NCBI GenBank assembly: GCA_949358305.1
Contig: OX442315.1
Coordinates: 20,858,427-20,922,426 of the forward strand
DNA from: Strigamia acuminata
Lineage: Eukaryota > Arthropoda > Chilopoda > Geophilomorpha > Linotaeniidae
Direction of reading: 5' to 3'
Length of the DNA: 64,000 bases
How positions within the stretch are numbered: position 1 is the stretch's first letter; every line of letters starts with the position of its first letter. Position numbers and translations under genes: made by a program. Shown here one piece after another: positions 27,553-38,720 of the stretch. The notes under the pieces are model-generated. The model was given only the letters and a program-made list of their open reading frames with translations. It was not told the origin of the DNA and ran no database searches.

Positions 27553-28914
27553 ATGAGTGCTAATGTGTTGTTGGCTGCATTCGGAACAGAAATCTCTTGC
27601 AGCGAAGTAAGCAGCGATGGTTACGAAGTGATTAATTTAATTTCCAGCGACCAAACTCTTAGAAGAAAAGGATTTCTCGGAGAAAGATTCATTAAGCCGC
27701 CAGTGAACATTTACATCAAATTCAGATGCCCCCTCGAACTCAGTCACATTGTTTTGAACGGCAGAGTGGGCTCGCAGAAAAGCGTAGGATTCGAAATTTA
27801 TTCCCAAATCAGCCAACCAAAAGCCGATGTGTTCTACCCATTGGCCAAGACAGTATCGAAAAGCGATGATGACCAAGTGACGTTTTACAATCCGAATTTC
27901 GTCTCCCGAGCGCCGTTTACGAACGAATTAAGAAGCGAAATTTACATGAGTGCAATAAAACTGCGACACAACTTGAGTCAAGCTTTGGCCAACGTATCCA
28001 AAGTGCAGATCAGAATAACGCGAACATTAAACAGCTGCATTCCTGCACTGGGCAAGCTAGAAATTTGGGGGCAACCCAGTTCTAACTGCAGCAAAGATGC
28101 CGCGCTCACTTTCTACAAAATCTACAAAAGCGTCTTTTCACTACCGGCTTCTAATTGTGCCATAAATCACGTGGAAACGACGAGCGAAAAGGAAACGAGT
28201 TTACCTCCATCGGATGAAGACATTCCGCCCGAATTTATCGACTCGATTTCGTGCGATATGATGGTTCTCCCAGTGCTGTTGCCGTCCGGGCATTGCGTCG
28301 ACCAGACGACTTTGGACAAGTATTTGGCCACCGAAGCGTCGTGGGGACGGGCTCCGAACGATCCGTTCACGGGAGTGGCTTTCAATGCGATGAAAAAACC
28401 GTTGCCTAATTCGGCTCTGAAAGGACGAATTGATGAATTTTTGATATCTCATCAACAGATTGCGAGAAACGTTCCGCGAACTACGGGTAGAAAAAACGCG
28501 CATGATCAATGCGTGAATCCAAAGAAACGTTTTGGTGATGATGCGGAGACGAGTGAGCGTTTAAAGCGACTGAAATCGTACCACGGAGATAATCCCGGTC
28601 AGAAAAAGAAGATGAAAAACAGTGAAAACTATTCGAGTCGTGAAGAGGAGTTGAAGAGAAGTTTGGATGCGAGTTTGAAGAAGGTGTTGAATACGTATCC
28701 GTCGTTTACTAAAGCTGGTTTAGATGTCGATGATGGTGCCGATAGCAATTGTTTTTCGTGTCCGCATCGAAAATCGCAGGAGATTTTCAAGTTGCCGTGT
28801 ACTCATTTGATTTGTCGATTGTGTTTAGTGAAAAAGAAAGAAAATTTCGAAATGCAATGCGATGAATGTAAAAATGCATTCAATTCCAATGGACCAATAC
28901 GAATATTTTTGTAA
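27553..28914 (+). CDS. UBOX5: U-box/RING-type E3 ubiquitin ligase UBOX5 (RNF37)
   Basis: Role: nuclear E3 ubiquitin ligase of the U-box class. Seen: a single-exon 453-residue frame. The N-terminal domain (about 1-180) has SDGYEVINLISSDQTLRRKG and ERFIKPPVNIYIKF, with CIPALGKLEIWGQP, as in vertebrate RNF37. The U-box (about 220-300) reads IPPEFIDSISCDMMVLPVLL then PSGHCVDQTTLDKY, WGRAPNDPFTGVAF and LKGRIDEFLISHQ. The C-terminus has a RING-like cysteine pattern, CFSCPHRKS, LPCTHLICRLCL and CDECKNAF. Start chosen at ATG 27553; upstream codons in frame lack an ATG. Complete and unbroken; unlike its neighbours it has no intron in the coding region, so an old retroposition is possible. Confidence 0.95.
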   Translation: MSANVLLAAFGTEISCSEVSSDGYEVINLISSDQTLRRKGFLGERFIKPPVNIYIKFRCPLELSHIVLNGRVGSQKSVGFEIYSQISQPKADVFYPLAKTVSKSDDDQVTFYNPNFVSRAPFTNELRSEIYMSAIKLRHNLSQALANVSKVQIRITRTLNSCIPALGKLEIWGQPSSNCSKDAALTFYKIYKSVFSLPASNCAINHVETTSEKETSLPPSDEDIPPEFIDSISCDMMVLPVLLPSGHCVDQTTLDKYLATEASWGRAPNDPFTGVAFNAMKKPLPNSALKGRIDEFLISHQQIARNVPRTTGRKNAHDQCVNPKKRFGDDAETSERLKRLKSYHGDNPGQKKKMKNSENYSSREEELKRSLDASLKKVLNTYPSFTKAGLDVDDGADSNCFSCPHRKSQEIFKLPCTHLICRLCLVKKKENFEMQCDECKNAFNSNGPIRIFL

Positions 28915-29103
28915 GTCATTAAAATGTGAAATATATATCTAATAAAAATTTATTCCTCTCTGATTCTCGTGTTAATTACAGTCATAGTTGTAAACAAATG
29001 GAAGACATTGACCTGTTTGTTTACGGTGGTGTAAAATACAACCTCGAAAATCACCACACTGTACATTTGGCCTTAAAAAGATGTAGTATCATTTCTTTAT
29101 TTG

Positions 29104-30245
29104 ATGGGAACTATGAAACCACTCGCTTATATTGCTCTTAAACTTGCCAAACTTTTTGGTTATCATTCTAAAAAGAAGAATAGCAGTAGAAGAAATGGAA
29201 GTGATGCGGACATCTTGTTGTCGCATGGGTGTATTATGGGTAAAAAAATAGGCGAAGGCGCGTATGGAAATGTACGGATAGCTAAACAACTTGTCATCGG
29301 TGCAAAGTCGTCCAAAACAAAAATCGTTGCTGTGAAAATAGTGAATCGTAAGAAACTATCGCCGGAGTTCAAGAATAATTTCATTCATCGCGAGCTCCAG
29401 ATTTTGCGAAAATTAAATCACAAAAATGTGATTCGGGTCTACGATATCATTGATGTACACAAAAAGGTATTTTTGAATATTTTTTAATTTTTTTTAATGA
29501 AATAAAATTAATTGACTGATTGATTTTTGAATTTTATTGCCATTTTACTCACAGGTGTACATTATTATGAAGTACGCACGAAACGGGGATCTTTGTAATT
29601 ATGTGCACGATTACGGTCCTTTGCACGAAATTAAGGCAACTCTTTGGTTTCAACAAATAGTGTTCGGTTTGTATTATTGCCACGAACGAGGATTTGCGCA
29701 CCGAGATCTCAAATCTGATAACATCTTGATCATGAACTCAAATCACGTTGTCATCACCGATTTCGGGTTGGCATGTTTTTATCCAAACTCCAAGTACGTA
29801 GTATATTAAATAAGTTTCGGAAACCACAAAAAAGTAATTTGTTCCTCTTAATTCTAGCGTTAAAGCTGATTTTCCCAATGGATTAAGTGACACCTATTGT
29901 GGAAGTCCAGCATACGTTGCGCCTGAAATTCTCAGATGCGAACCCTACGATCCCAAATTAGCAGACGTGTGGAGCTTAGGAGTTGTTTTTTATTTTATGC
30001 TTAGTGCGGGACTACCATTTGATAACACCAACTTACAAACAATGCTCGAACGACAACAGAAACGTGACTTTACATTCAATCCAAATTTGAAATTGGCGCG
30101 GCACTGTGAAAAACTGCTTGTGCAAATGCTAGAACCGATTCCCGAGCAACGTATCTCTTTGAATAAAATTCGTCGTTTCAATTGGTTAATTCAACGAACA
30201 ATTAAAAACTGTAAATGTGTAGATTGTTGTAAAAATGTATTGTAG
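29104..30245 (+). CDS. TSSK: TSSK-like serine/threonine protein kinase
   Basis: Seen: exons 29104-29466, 29555-29793 and 29858-30245 join to about 329 residues. The kinase domain fills most of it: glycine loop GEGAYGNV, catalytic lysine VAVKIV, HRDLKSDNIL catalytic loop, DFGLA magnesium loop, activation segment TYCGSPAYVAPEIL, DVWSLGVVFYFML, and a closing RISLNKIRRFNWL. The GSPAYVAPE segment and RNGDLCNYVHDYGPLHE resemble the testis-specific kinase (TSSK) branch of the CAMK group. All catalytic residues are present. An N-terminal extension of about 40 basic residues precedes the kinase domain and there is no C-terminal regulatory domain. TSSKs act in sperm formation in vertebrates; testis expression here is inference. 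It starts 189 bp after UBOX5 on the same strand. Confidence 0.85.
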
Positions 30246-30364
30246 TCTCGAGCAGACGAGATCAGAATTCAAGATTTAGTAACATTATATTTTTTAAATT
30301 CAGTTTCATAAAAGTAAAAATGAAGTAATTATTTTAATAGGTAACGAAACAAATTTTTTGCACA

Positions 30365-31987
30365 ATGACTATGGTACAAGGAGGTTTCGGTAAAATTGCA
30401 TCAAATGTAATAACGTTTTACACTTTTATCAGATTATAAAATTGAATTGTCTGCTTTTGTTTTGTCTTTTACAATTGTGGTACTATAGGTATTAAAGCAA
30501 CACGTATTTGCCCGTCCAAAATCCCTTCATACCACTCCCGTTATCCGCAAGAAGCCAATTGTAAGTTGCGAGGAGAAGTCGATTTATAAATTAAACAAAA
30601 TTAATTTCTTGTGAATTACGAAGCAAACCCCTGTGTCGAAACCTGCCTCAATTGTGACCTGCACACTTGTGCCAGGTGATGGAATTGGGCCTGAAATCGC
30701 AAATTGTGTGCAAGAAATTTTCAAAGCAGCAAAAGTGCCCGTAAAGTTCGATTACCTTTTCCTGAGGTATTTAAAAAAGTATATATCTAACTGAAAAATA
30801 AATAAATGAAGTCATTTAACAGTGAAACTCAACCAGAAACGAGTGTTCAACTTCACGAAGTATTAGACTCTGTCATCAAAAATGGCGTTTGTTTAAAGGG
30901 AATCTTGTCCAATCCAAGTGTTGGTGAGGCAGAAAGTTACAACATGATGATTCGGTACAAATAAAATGTGATTTTGAATGATTTATTAACTTATTTCTTG
31001 GAAATATCTAAATAGAAAGCAATTGGATTTGTTCGCAAATGTGGTCCACATAAAGTCATTACCAGGAATAAAAACTCGACATTCAAATGTCGATTTTATT
31101 GTTGTCCGAGAAGCAACTGAAGGCGAATACAGTTTTCTAGAACACGAAGTAAACATTTTTGTTTATTTTTTAAATTACAGATGTTTATTTTAATTTTTTT
31201 CAGAGTGTTGCAGGAGTGGTCGAAAGTTTAAAAATCGTTACACGTTACAATTCGCGACGAATCGCCAAATTTGCATTCGATATGGCGACAAAATTAGGCC
31301 GAAAGAAGGTGACCGCAGTGCATAAAGCAAACATCATGAAGTTAGGCGATGGGCTTTTCCTAAAGACATGTGGCGAGGTATAACAAATGATGCTTACAAA
31401 TACAATAAAAATGAAAAGTTCAAATTTTACTTAGATTTCAAAATTATATCCATCGATCAAATTCGATAACATGATTATCGATAACTGTACCATGCAACTG
31501 GCGTCCAATCCGCACCAGTTTGATGTAATGCTCATGCCAAATCTCTACGGCGATATTATAAACAACTTGGGCTCAGGATTGGTAGGCGGTGCTGGGGTAG
31601 TAGCAGGAGGCAGTTTCAGCCAGGACTATGTCATGTTTGAACCGGTAAAGTTGCTGCTTGTACATTAACAACGGCATTATTAATCGAGGTTAGTTTTAGG
31701 GCACACGTCACACATTCAGGGATGCTATTGGCAAAGACATCGCCAATCCGACGGCCATGATACTGTGTGCTTGTAATATGCTAAAGCATGTCAATTTGTC
31801 TTTTTTCGGCATACAAATAGAGGAAGCTATTACTGCAGTATTGAAAGCTGGAAAAGTATTCAATTGCTTTAAAATTTAAAATTTGCTTAAAATTTCTTTA
31901 TTTTTCTTGTAGGTGCGAACGAAGGATATTGGTGGTAATTCATCGACCAAGGAATACACTCGGGCTATTATTGAAAATCTTAAATAA
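30365..31987 (+). CDS. IDH3B: NAD-dependent isocitrate dehydrogenase, beta-type subunit, mitochondrial
   Basis: Role: regulatory/structural subunit of the alpha2-beta-gamma IDH3 enzyme of the TCA cycle, mitochondrial matrix. Seen: short first exons 30365-30406 and 30489-30560 encode a basic, Ser/Thr-containing leader ([16 protein letters not shown]) consistent with a targeting peptide. Then [149 protein letters not shown] and [15 protein letters not shown]. Wording such as [12 protein letters not shown] and the C-terminus fits the beta more than the gamma subunit. Length about 370-380 residues as expected. Intron borders clear. Confidence 0.93.
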
Positions 31988-32173
31988 CATTTCACACTTG
32001 CAATAAATATTTATTCTGAATTACTATATGTAAATATGTATACTAAATTACAATAAATAGTTCCGAGTGAGTTTGTAACAAAATTTAAGAAAAGAAAACG
32101 ATTTTGGACGGAATAGTTGCATTTCAAACATCGGTAATCGGTGCGTCACTCTTAATACAAATACACTTAACAT

Positions 32174-33183
32174 CTATTTTTTCTTCACGTTCTTACACAC
32201 CCACTCCATACCGTCCTATAAAATGGGAAAATTGAAATTTATCGTATGATTTGATGTATTTTTTCCTACCTTTACACCTTCGCCGGTTGTAGCGGAACAA
32301 GCTTGAATTTGCCATACTCTATCGCGAATTGTATGCAAATTAAGACCTTCCGCTATTTCGCTGGCTGCTGCAGCATTAAACAAGTCTTGTTTGTTAGCAT
32401 AGATGAGTAAAGGAATGCCAGATAACTTTTCTTCGGCTAACAGCTCAGCCAGTTCCTAAATACATGCGATTAAATCAATTGACATTGAATGAGAATAAAA
32501 TTGATCAAAATATATACCACACCAGTTTCTTCGAACCGTTTTCTGTCTGCACTATCAATCACATAGATCTAGGAATAAGAGATAATGTTTTCTGAGAAGT
32601 AATTACTTTGATGAGGTAAAAATCGTTATACCAAAATGTCGGTATTCTCAAAATAGTTTCTCCAATATGGTCGGATTTTTCTCTGGCCGCCGATATCCCA
32701 AACATTTAGTTTGAAACCGTCGGTTTGCACGCTTTTTATGTTAAATCCCTGCAAGAAATCGAGAAAATAGATTATAGATTTAATTTTTTTTTTTTTTAAT
32801 TTCTGAAAAATTTTATTCACTTGTGTGGGTGTAATATGAGTGATGTCTTCAGATGCTAATGTTTTCAGCAGAGTTGTTTTTCCAGCGTTGTCAAGGCCCA
32901 ATAGCAGGATCCTCAATTCTCGATCCGGGGTCGATTTTAATTTGCGAAGAATTGCGAGTAAACCCTGATCGAAAATTTAGAGAAAAAAATAATGTTTTTC
33001 TTCATTATGGTATAACCTGTTTGATTCAAAATACAATGAACATTTCACACATTAAACATGTTTGGTTGTCAATCAATGTTTCATCGGATAAACTTTGAAA
33101 AAAATCGTTCAAACGCAAAAATCAGACTTAAAATTAACCCATTTCTTCATAAAACATGAAAACAAACTACGCTTACTAACCAT
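32174..33183 (-). CDS. ARL3: ADP-ribosylation factor-like protein 3
   Basis: Role: small GTPase that releases lipidated cargo from UNC119 and PDE6D carriers in cilia. Seen: exons 33181-33183, 32821-32964, 32632-32748, 32518-32568, 32270-32455 and 32174-32215 join to 180 residues against 182 in human. Motifs: [12 protein letters not shown] with Gly2, P-loop [11 protein letters not shown], switch I ITPTQGFNIKS, switch [26 protein letters not shown] base-recognition motif, SATTGEGV, and tail CKNVKKK. All nucleotide-binding motifs are intact. Odd: the first coding exon holds only the ATG, with the donor GTTAGT directly after it. ARL3 implies ciliated cells (sensory neurons or sperm). Divergent neighbour SFXN2 starts 337 bp away. 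Confidence 0.97.
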
Positions 33184-33520
33184 CCCGATGTCAAACGGTC
33201 TTGTGTGTGTTCGTTGCCATGACACTAATTACAAAAAGGTCTAGCAGAAGACCGACACTTTTTTTAAAAACAAAAAGAAATTAAGATTTAAAAAGCTTAT
33301 CATTGTTATTATTTTTTTATTTGACAAAGTAAAAAGAATTTTATAAATTTAATAATAATGTAATAAATTCGTTTAAAGTTATAAATTCTAGTTGATGACG
33401 TAAAAGGAGGAGTGTACATCGTTCGAACGGTCTTCCGGGTTCTGGGTTAGATTATGCTTTTTTAGGTTTTTATTAGTTCCAGCTCCAGCTGCTTCATCCT
33501 GATCAATTGCAGACTACAAA
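33184..33520. promoter_or_regulatory. Divergent upstream region of ARL3 and SFXN2
   Basis: 337 bp between opposing starts with no coding sequence. It holds one TGATGACGTAA bZIP-like site (about 33393) and the palindrome CGTTCGAACG (33420-33429) in the SFXN2-proximal half. Function inferred from position. Confidence 0.4.
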
Positions 33521-35208
33521 ATGGCACTGCAAACCTTCCATCCTTCACCGGATCAAGATTCAGGTACAATAAAATAAAAGTTGCACCAACGTTAACGTCT
33601 CAGCTGGTCATTTAATTGGTTTCACTTTTGACAATTGACAATATTGTCTTTAATGCTATTTATACCATACTAACTTGGACGTTTTTCTATTTTCTCAAGG
33701 TCACAAGCGAATAAATTTGGATGTTCCTTACTGGGATCAGAACACATTCATCGGTCGTCTAAAGTATTATTTTTGGGTTACCGATCCAAGGACAGCCTTC
33801 ACTAGTAACAAAAAGATAGATGAAGCAAAAGAATTGCTCAATTTGTACAGGTACCTAATATAATCTGATTTTTTTATTTAATTAAATAATTCTTAAACTT
33901 TAAAACTTTATAATCTTCAGGCAGGGTAAGGAGCCAAGCCACACACAACCCAAAGACATAAAATATGCGCGGAAACTGTACGAATCAGCTTTCCATCCGG
34001 ATTCTGGTGAAAAGATGAATGTTTTCGGCCGAATGTCATTTCAAGTACCAGGTGGAATGGTCGTTACAGGTGCCATGCTGCAATTTTATAGGTCGAGAAG
34101 ACTTTCCTTAAGTTTTTAAAAAAATGTTTAATCAAATCTTATTTCTACAGGACTGTACCCGAAGTTGTTTTTTGGCAGTGGGTGAATCAGTCATTCAATG
34201 CGATGGTAAACTACACAAACAGAAATGCAGAATCGCCTATTACACCGATGTTAGCCGAACTAACTTGTTCAATCACGCGATAATCATTTACTTATATTTT
34301 TGTAGGAAACTTGGCATAGCGTATGTGACTGCAACAGGAAGTGCTCTCATAACTGCCATCAAATTAAAATCCTATTTACAAAGGGTTTGCATTAATTAAA
34401 GGTAATTAAAGAATGGAATATATCGATGGAATTTTTATAGACAACAGCTCCTTTTATGCAAAGATTTGTGCCTTTTGCTGCAGTAGCTGCTGCTAATTGC
34501 GTTAATATACCATTTATGCGACAGAGGTACATGATTGAGCATCATTTCTTAATGATTTAATAATTTGGAGTAATTTTTTAGTGAATTATTAGAAGGGGTT
34601 GCGGTGTTTGACGAAAATGGAAACAAGGTGACTGAATCAAGAGTAAGTAGAGGACGAAGTTTACAAATCAAATATTTTTAAATACTTTTTTTCAATTCAG
34701 ATTGCCGCTGTCAAGGGGATCAGCCAAGTTGTGTTTTCACGAATCGTAATGGCTGCTCCTGGGATGTGTATGTTTAATTTATTTTTTAAATTTTTTCAAA
34801 ATAATAATTATGTGAACATTTGTTTTTAGTAATTCTGCCATTTATAATGAAAAAATTAGAAACCTATGCTTGGATGCAGAGAGTTAAGTATCTTCATGCG
34901 CCGATGCAAGTGATGATGGTTGGTTGTTTGTAAGTTTTAAAAAAAATTGAATTATCGTTGGCTACAAATTACAATATTGTGTATTTTTGATTAGTTTAAC
35001 ATTTATGGTGCCAATATCATGCAGTTTCTTCCCTCAAAGATGGTAAACAAAATAATGAAGTTTAAAATAATGGATTCATACGCATTTTTCTTTTAGCTCA
35101 TTGAAACTCTCAACAATAAAAAGATTTGAGCCTGAAAAATATTCACAGATAAAAGAAAAATTGGAGTTTAATTTGCCCAAAAGAGTTTATTTTAATAAGG
35201 GATTATAA
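33521..35208 (+). CDS. SFXN2: Sideroflexin 2, mitochondrial inner-membrane carrier
   Basis: Role: sideroflexins are mitochondrial amino-acid (serine) transporters; SFXN2 is also tied to iron/heme balance. Seen: about ten short exons from [14 protein letters not shown] onward, with [157 protein letters not shown] and the invariant C-terminus [19 protein letters not shown] and HAPMQVM fit SFXN2 better than SFXN1/3. Several hydrophobic helices are visible. Complete, with stop TAA at 35206-35208. About 320 residues expected. Confidence 0.94.
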
Positions 35209-35979
35209 TTTTATAATTATGTATATTTCTAATTATGAATAATTGAAAATTTGCGTGACAACAAACCAATTATCAATTTTAGATCGAATTTTGTAAATGA
35301 CATTCAACATTGTATAATCTAAAAGTACCAACAAAATTCAAATAACTGATAATAAAAACAAATAATTAAAAAAAGAAAACATTTCCTTTTCATCTTAAAA
35401 AGTGGTTGTAATGAAACATACGACAAAATTACTTAAACATTCTAATGCTGACACAAGTTTCTTTTTTAAACTAGTAAAAAGTCTTGTAAAAGTTTATCCA
35501 AGAAAAGTCACACGTATATTGTAGCAAAACATGTCGAGTCTTCACCCACTCCCTCCTCCACTTAGATTATAAATGTACTTAAATAATGTAAACACGAATT
35601 GCAAAATTAAAATCACTGGCTTAAAGCAGCCTGCTGCCGAATTCAAGAGCTAGGTATTGGATTAGAAATTGAAAGTAAGGTAGTCACCTAAAGGGTCCTG
35701 CCCTAAACATGAGCAGCAGTTAAAAAGTTTGCTACAAAGATGTGTGCTAAATCGTTAAATATTATAAAATATATTTTGTTGCAAGTAAAAATCTTATCAA
35801 TAGCTATAGAATTACATCCAACTTAAATCTTTTTTTAAGCATTTAGTCAAAAATAGATTTAAAAAATACAAAACAAAAATTGCAAAGAAAAATACATCGG
35901 TATTAAGGAGTTTATATTTTCACTGGAAAAGCCCCTGCGTTTGTGAAATCCAAGCTTGTGAGGAGGGATGCATGTATAG
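35209..35979. other. 3' intergenic region between convergent SFXN2 and BNIP3
   Basis: 771 bp of AT-rich sequence holding the two 3' UTRs. AATAAA-type signals occur on the SFXN2 strand (about 35352). No supported coding segment; the minus-strand open frame at 35.86-36.17 kb is a wrong-frame reading of the last BNIP3 exons. Confidence 0.6.
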
Positions 35980-38487
35980 TCAATCGAGGGCAAAACTCGA
36001 CACGGTAGCCATTTTCTTTCCAATGATGATCCTAGAAAATAACAAATTAAAATGAGGAAACGAGCAATTATTTTAAATGCACTAAACCACTTACCCGATA
36101 CCAGCACCGAGGAGCAATGAAACCAAATTGGTAAGAAGTACGAAAGAAAGTACTTCGCTGGACAACAGACCACTCTTCATCGCTTTGGAATGGCGAACAC
36201 TAAGTCGTCCTCCTTTAGGATGCTTAAATTTCCATTCTCTAATTAAGTACAACATTTTTAGTTTTTTTTATTTCATATTCAATCAAAATAAATCATTGAG
36301 TTGCATTTATTTCCTCTTTATCTACAGTATGACAAATTTGCGAATCAATAAATTCCTTAGATTTCCGTTTTGTTTTGTTTGTTTTTTTTACTGGCTTATC
36401 TGCTATTTATAAATTGAATATAAAAGAATATAAATGAACCACACTATCCCGTCCTTGACTGATTTTTACTACATTTATATTAGCTGCGTTCAGATTTAAA
36501 GTCCAACGACACGGATGATGAGCCATTAAAATTTCATGCTATTCAACCTTTTCTAATAAATAGCTAATGTCACGCAATTGGCTTCATTTTGAAATGGTTT
36601 TACAAGGACAGAAAATTGCCATCAACTGGATAAAACTTAAAATGTGAAAAAAAAATCCAAGTGATATTTTGATTCATTCGTAAAAATCCACCCTCAACGA
36701 TTGCAACTGTTCATTAAAAGTTAATGAAAAAATTGGATACTAACTCCCATTACACAACAGTAACGTAATGAATACAAACTTTGGTGGTTGCTGATCTGGT
36801 CGACTTGACCAATCCCAGACCCAGTCTGTGTTCTTCTCCTATTTCCAAAATAAATAAATAAATAAATTAATTTTTAAAACCATTTCTTAAATTAATTCCC
36901 ATCGTCTAACCTTGTTAATATAAAACTCTTTAATATCATCTCCAGTAGACAGTTCAGCATTTGGACTGTTCGGTGGACTTTTGGGGCTGAAATCAAACGT
37001 TTAACGATAAAAAAAACCAAATAAACTTTTCTTTGGAATCATTCCAGGTACCACAAGGTCAAAGACTTAAATCGAATCATCGCTAAACACTAAAATTAGT
37101 CTTATTACTCACTCGTCCAAACGAGTTTACCTAGGTGAGTAGGTTAAATATTTGTCACAACATAAAAAGGAAAGGAATGGAAAACAAATAATACTATAAG
37201 TGCACTTGTCCTCACCACGGTACACTCAACTCATTTAAAGTTTTTTGCCCGAACAATTTGGCAAACACCGACTACTAATCGCGTATGATTGGCACTCAAC
37301 CAAACATCAACGAGTTTTCATCGTAAATTTATTTTATTCGCTTTTATTCGTAAACAAACAAATAAGTTAGGTACCTTTCTCTGCGTGACGAGGAACTGCT
37401 GACGGTAATCGATGACTGATTCGATTCTCTTTGCGCTTCCAACAACAACCTTTGAATTTCTGCGTCGTTAATTAAGCCGAGTGGTGATGGAATTTCAGAT
37501 CTGTGCAAATCCAAATCCACCCAGGATTCTATTCAAATTTGAAAAATAAAAATAAACGAGATAAGTTATCAAACTGCAAAGCATTTGCACCTGTCGGTTC
37601 CCAACATGTGTTTATTTGAACACATTTTTCGCCTGATAGAAAACAACTGCAGTTAAAAATATTTTTAAATGTTTTCCTGTCCCCTTTTTGATAGCGGATA
37701 TTTAATATCAGAAAATTTGCGGGCGGGACAAGAACCTCGTTGTGGTTAAGTTTATCAATCTATAGAAACTCGGAGTGGATAGCGAGTTCAAGGTCCTTGG
37801 CGACATTCCAAGGCGAACTCCGCAATAAGTATTAGTCCATTTTGAATGGAAAACAAAAATTAAAATTTTTTTTTTATATAATTTTTTTTAAAGCATTAAC
37901 ATTAAAAATTATTTGAAATTGATTTTAATCACAACGACCGAAATAAATACGTTTCACAACGCAAGGCACTTGCGCGTGTGGAAATTGTGGGCTCGGTGCC
38001 AGTCTTCATTTCCACCACTGACCGTGCTTCTATTTGGGAATTTACGATTGCAACTGTTCATGTTGACAAATTTATCCTAAAATAAAACCTTAAAACTAGT
38101 TTTGCAGTAAAATCCGCTTCTTGCTACACTCATTCTTGCATCAACAGTAAGTTATGTGCATTTTATGCGCCTAAAAAGTGCTCGATCGCATTTAATGGCC
38201 GATTTTTCGATTGGAAATCGCAATTTTATGTGTTGTTTACATGCGATAAACAAGTGGAATTTCGATATCGATTGAAAAAGGCTCGTTTTCTGCTTACATC
38301 CTTGAAACATGACCCTGAATTCATCCGAAAGTGAGATGCAACGTTAATGAAGGCGACATATTGTAAGTTGGAGGCCATCACTTCAGCCTTGTTGTGGTTC
38401 CTACTCAAATTAAATACGTTACAGTCTTTTCCTACCTCCAATGCTATCTTCTTGCGACGAATTCGACGACGGCAAAATCGAGTTCAT
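35980..38487 (-). CDS. BNIP3: BNIP3/NIX-type mitophagy receptor
   Basis: Role: outer mitochondrial membrane receptor that recruits ATG8/LC3 for mitophagy and has BH3-only-like death activity. Seen: seven exons (38436-38487, 37591-37632, 37375-37528, 36911-36986, 36780-36838, 36095-36238, 35980-36031) join exactly in frame to 192 residues. Near the N-terminus ESWVDLDL contains a W-x-x-L LIR motif. Then [13 protein letters not shown], a serine run, [10 protein letters not shown] (PEST-like), the conserved [21 protein letters not shown], and a C-terminal membrane anchor [20 protein letters not shown] then IIIGKK with a glycine-spaced helix as used for dimerisation in BNIP3. Length matches BNIP3 (194) and NIX (219). 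No long open frame marks this gene because its exons are 42-154 nt. Complete and apparently functional. Shares an approximately 230-bp promoter with THOC3. Confidence 0.95.
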
Positions 38488-38720
38488 TTTTACAAATTTA
38501 ACAGGATAACTGACAAATTTAGACCAAACAAGACGAGGACTTAAATATTTGTGTACAGCTGAGCATGCTTTGTTTTCTTGAAACGTCAACATCGAGTGAG
38601 GTCATGGATAACCTCACATGATTCAATGCCAGCCAATCAGATGCGAGCGGTGTACGTGACCGATCGAGATCGTGTAGGATCCAATGATCGATCGCGCTTT
38701 TAAACACAAACGACACAAAC
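38488..38720. promoter_or_regulatory. Bidirectional promoter of BNIP3 and THOC3
   Basis: 233 bp between the opposing starts. It contains ACGTG (38654-38658, in GTACGTGACC), the core of a hypoxia-response element, CCAAT (38681-38685), and GATCGATCG-type palindromes (38663-38694). In mammals BNIP3 is induced by HIF-1 through such elements; a single 5-bp core may be chance. Confidence 0.45.

Noticed and set aside
35859-36173. 104-codon minus-strand frame as a separate gene
   Set aside because: It reads the last two BNIP3 exons and the intron in the wrong frame; the correct frame gives the BNIP3 membrane anchor.
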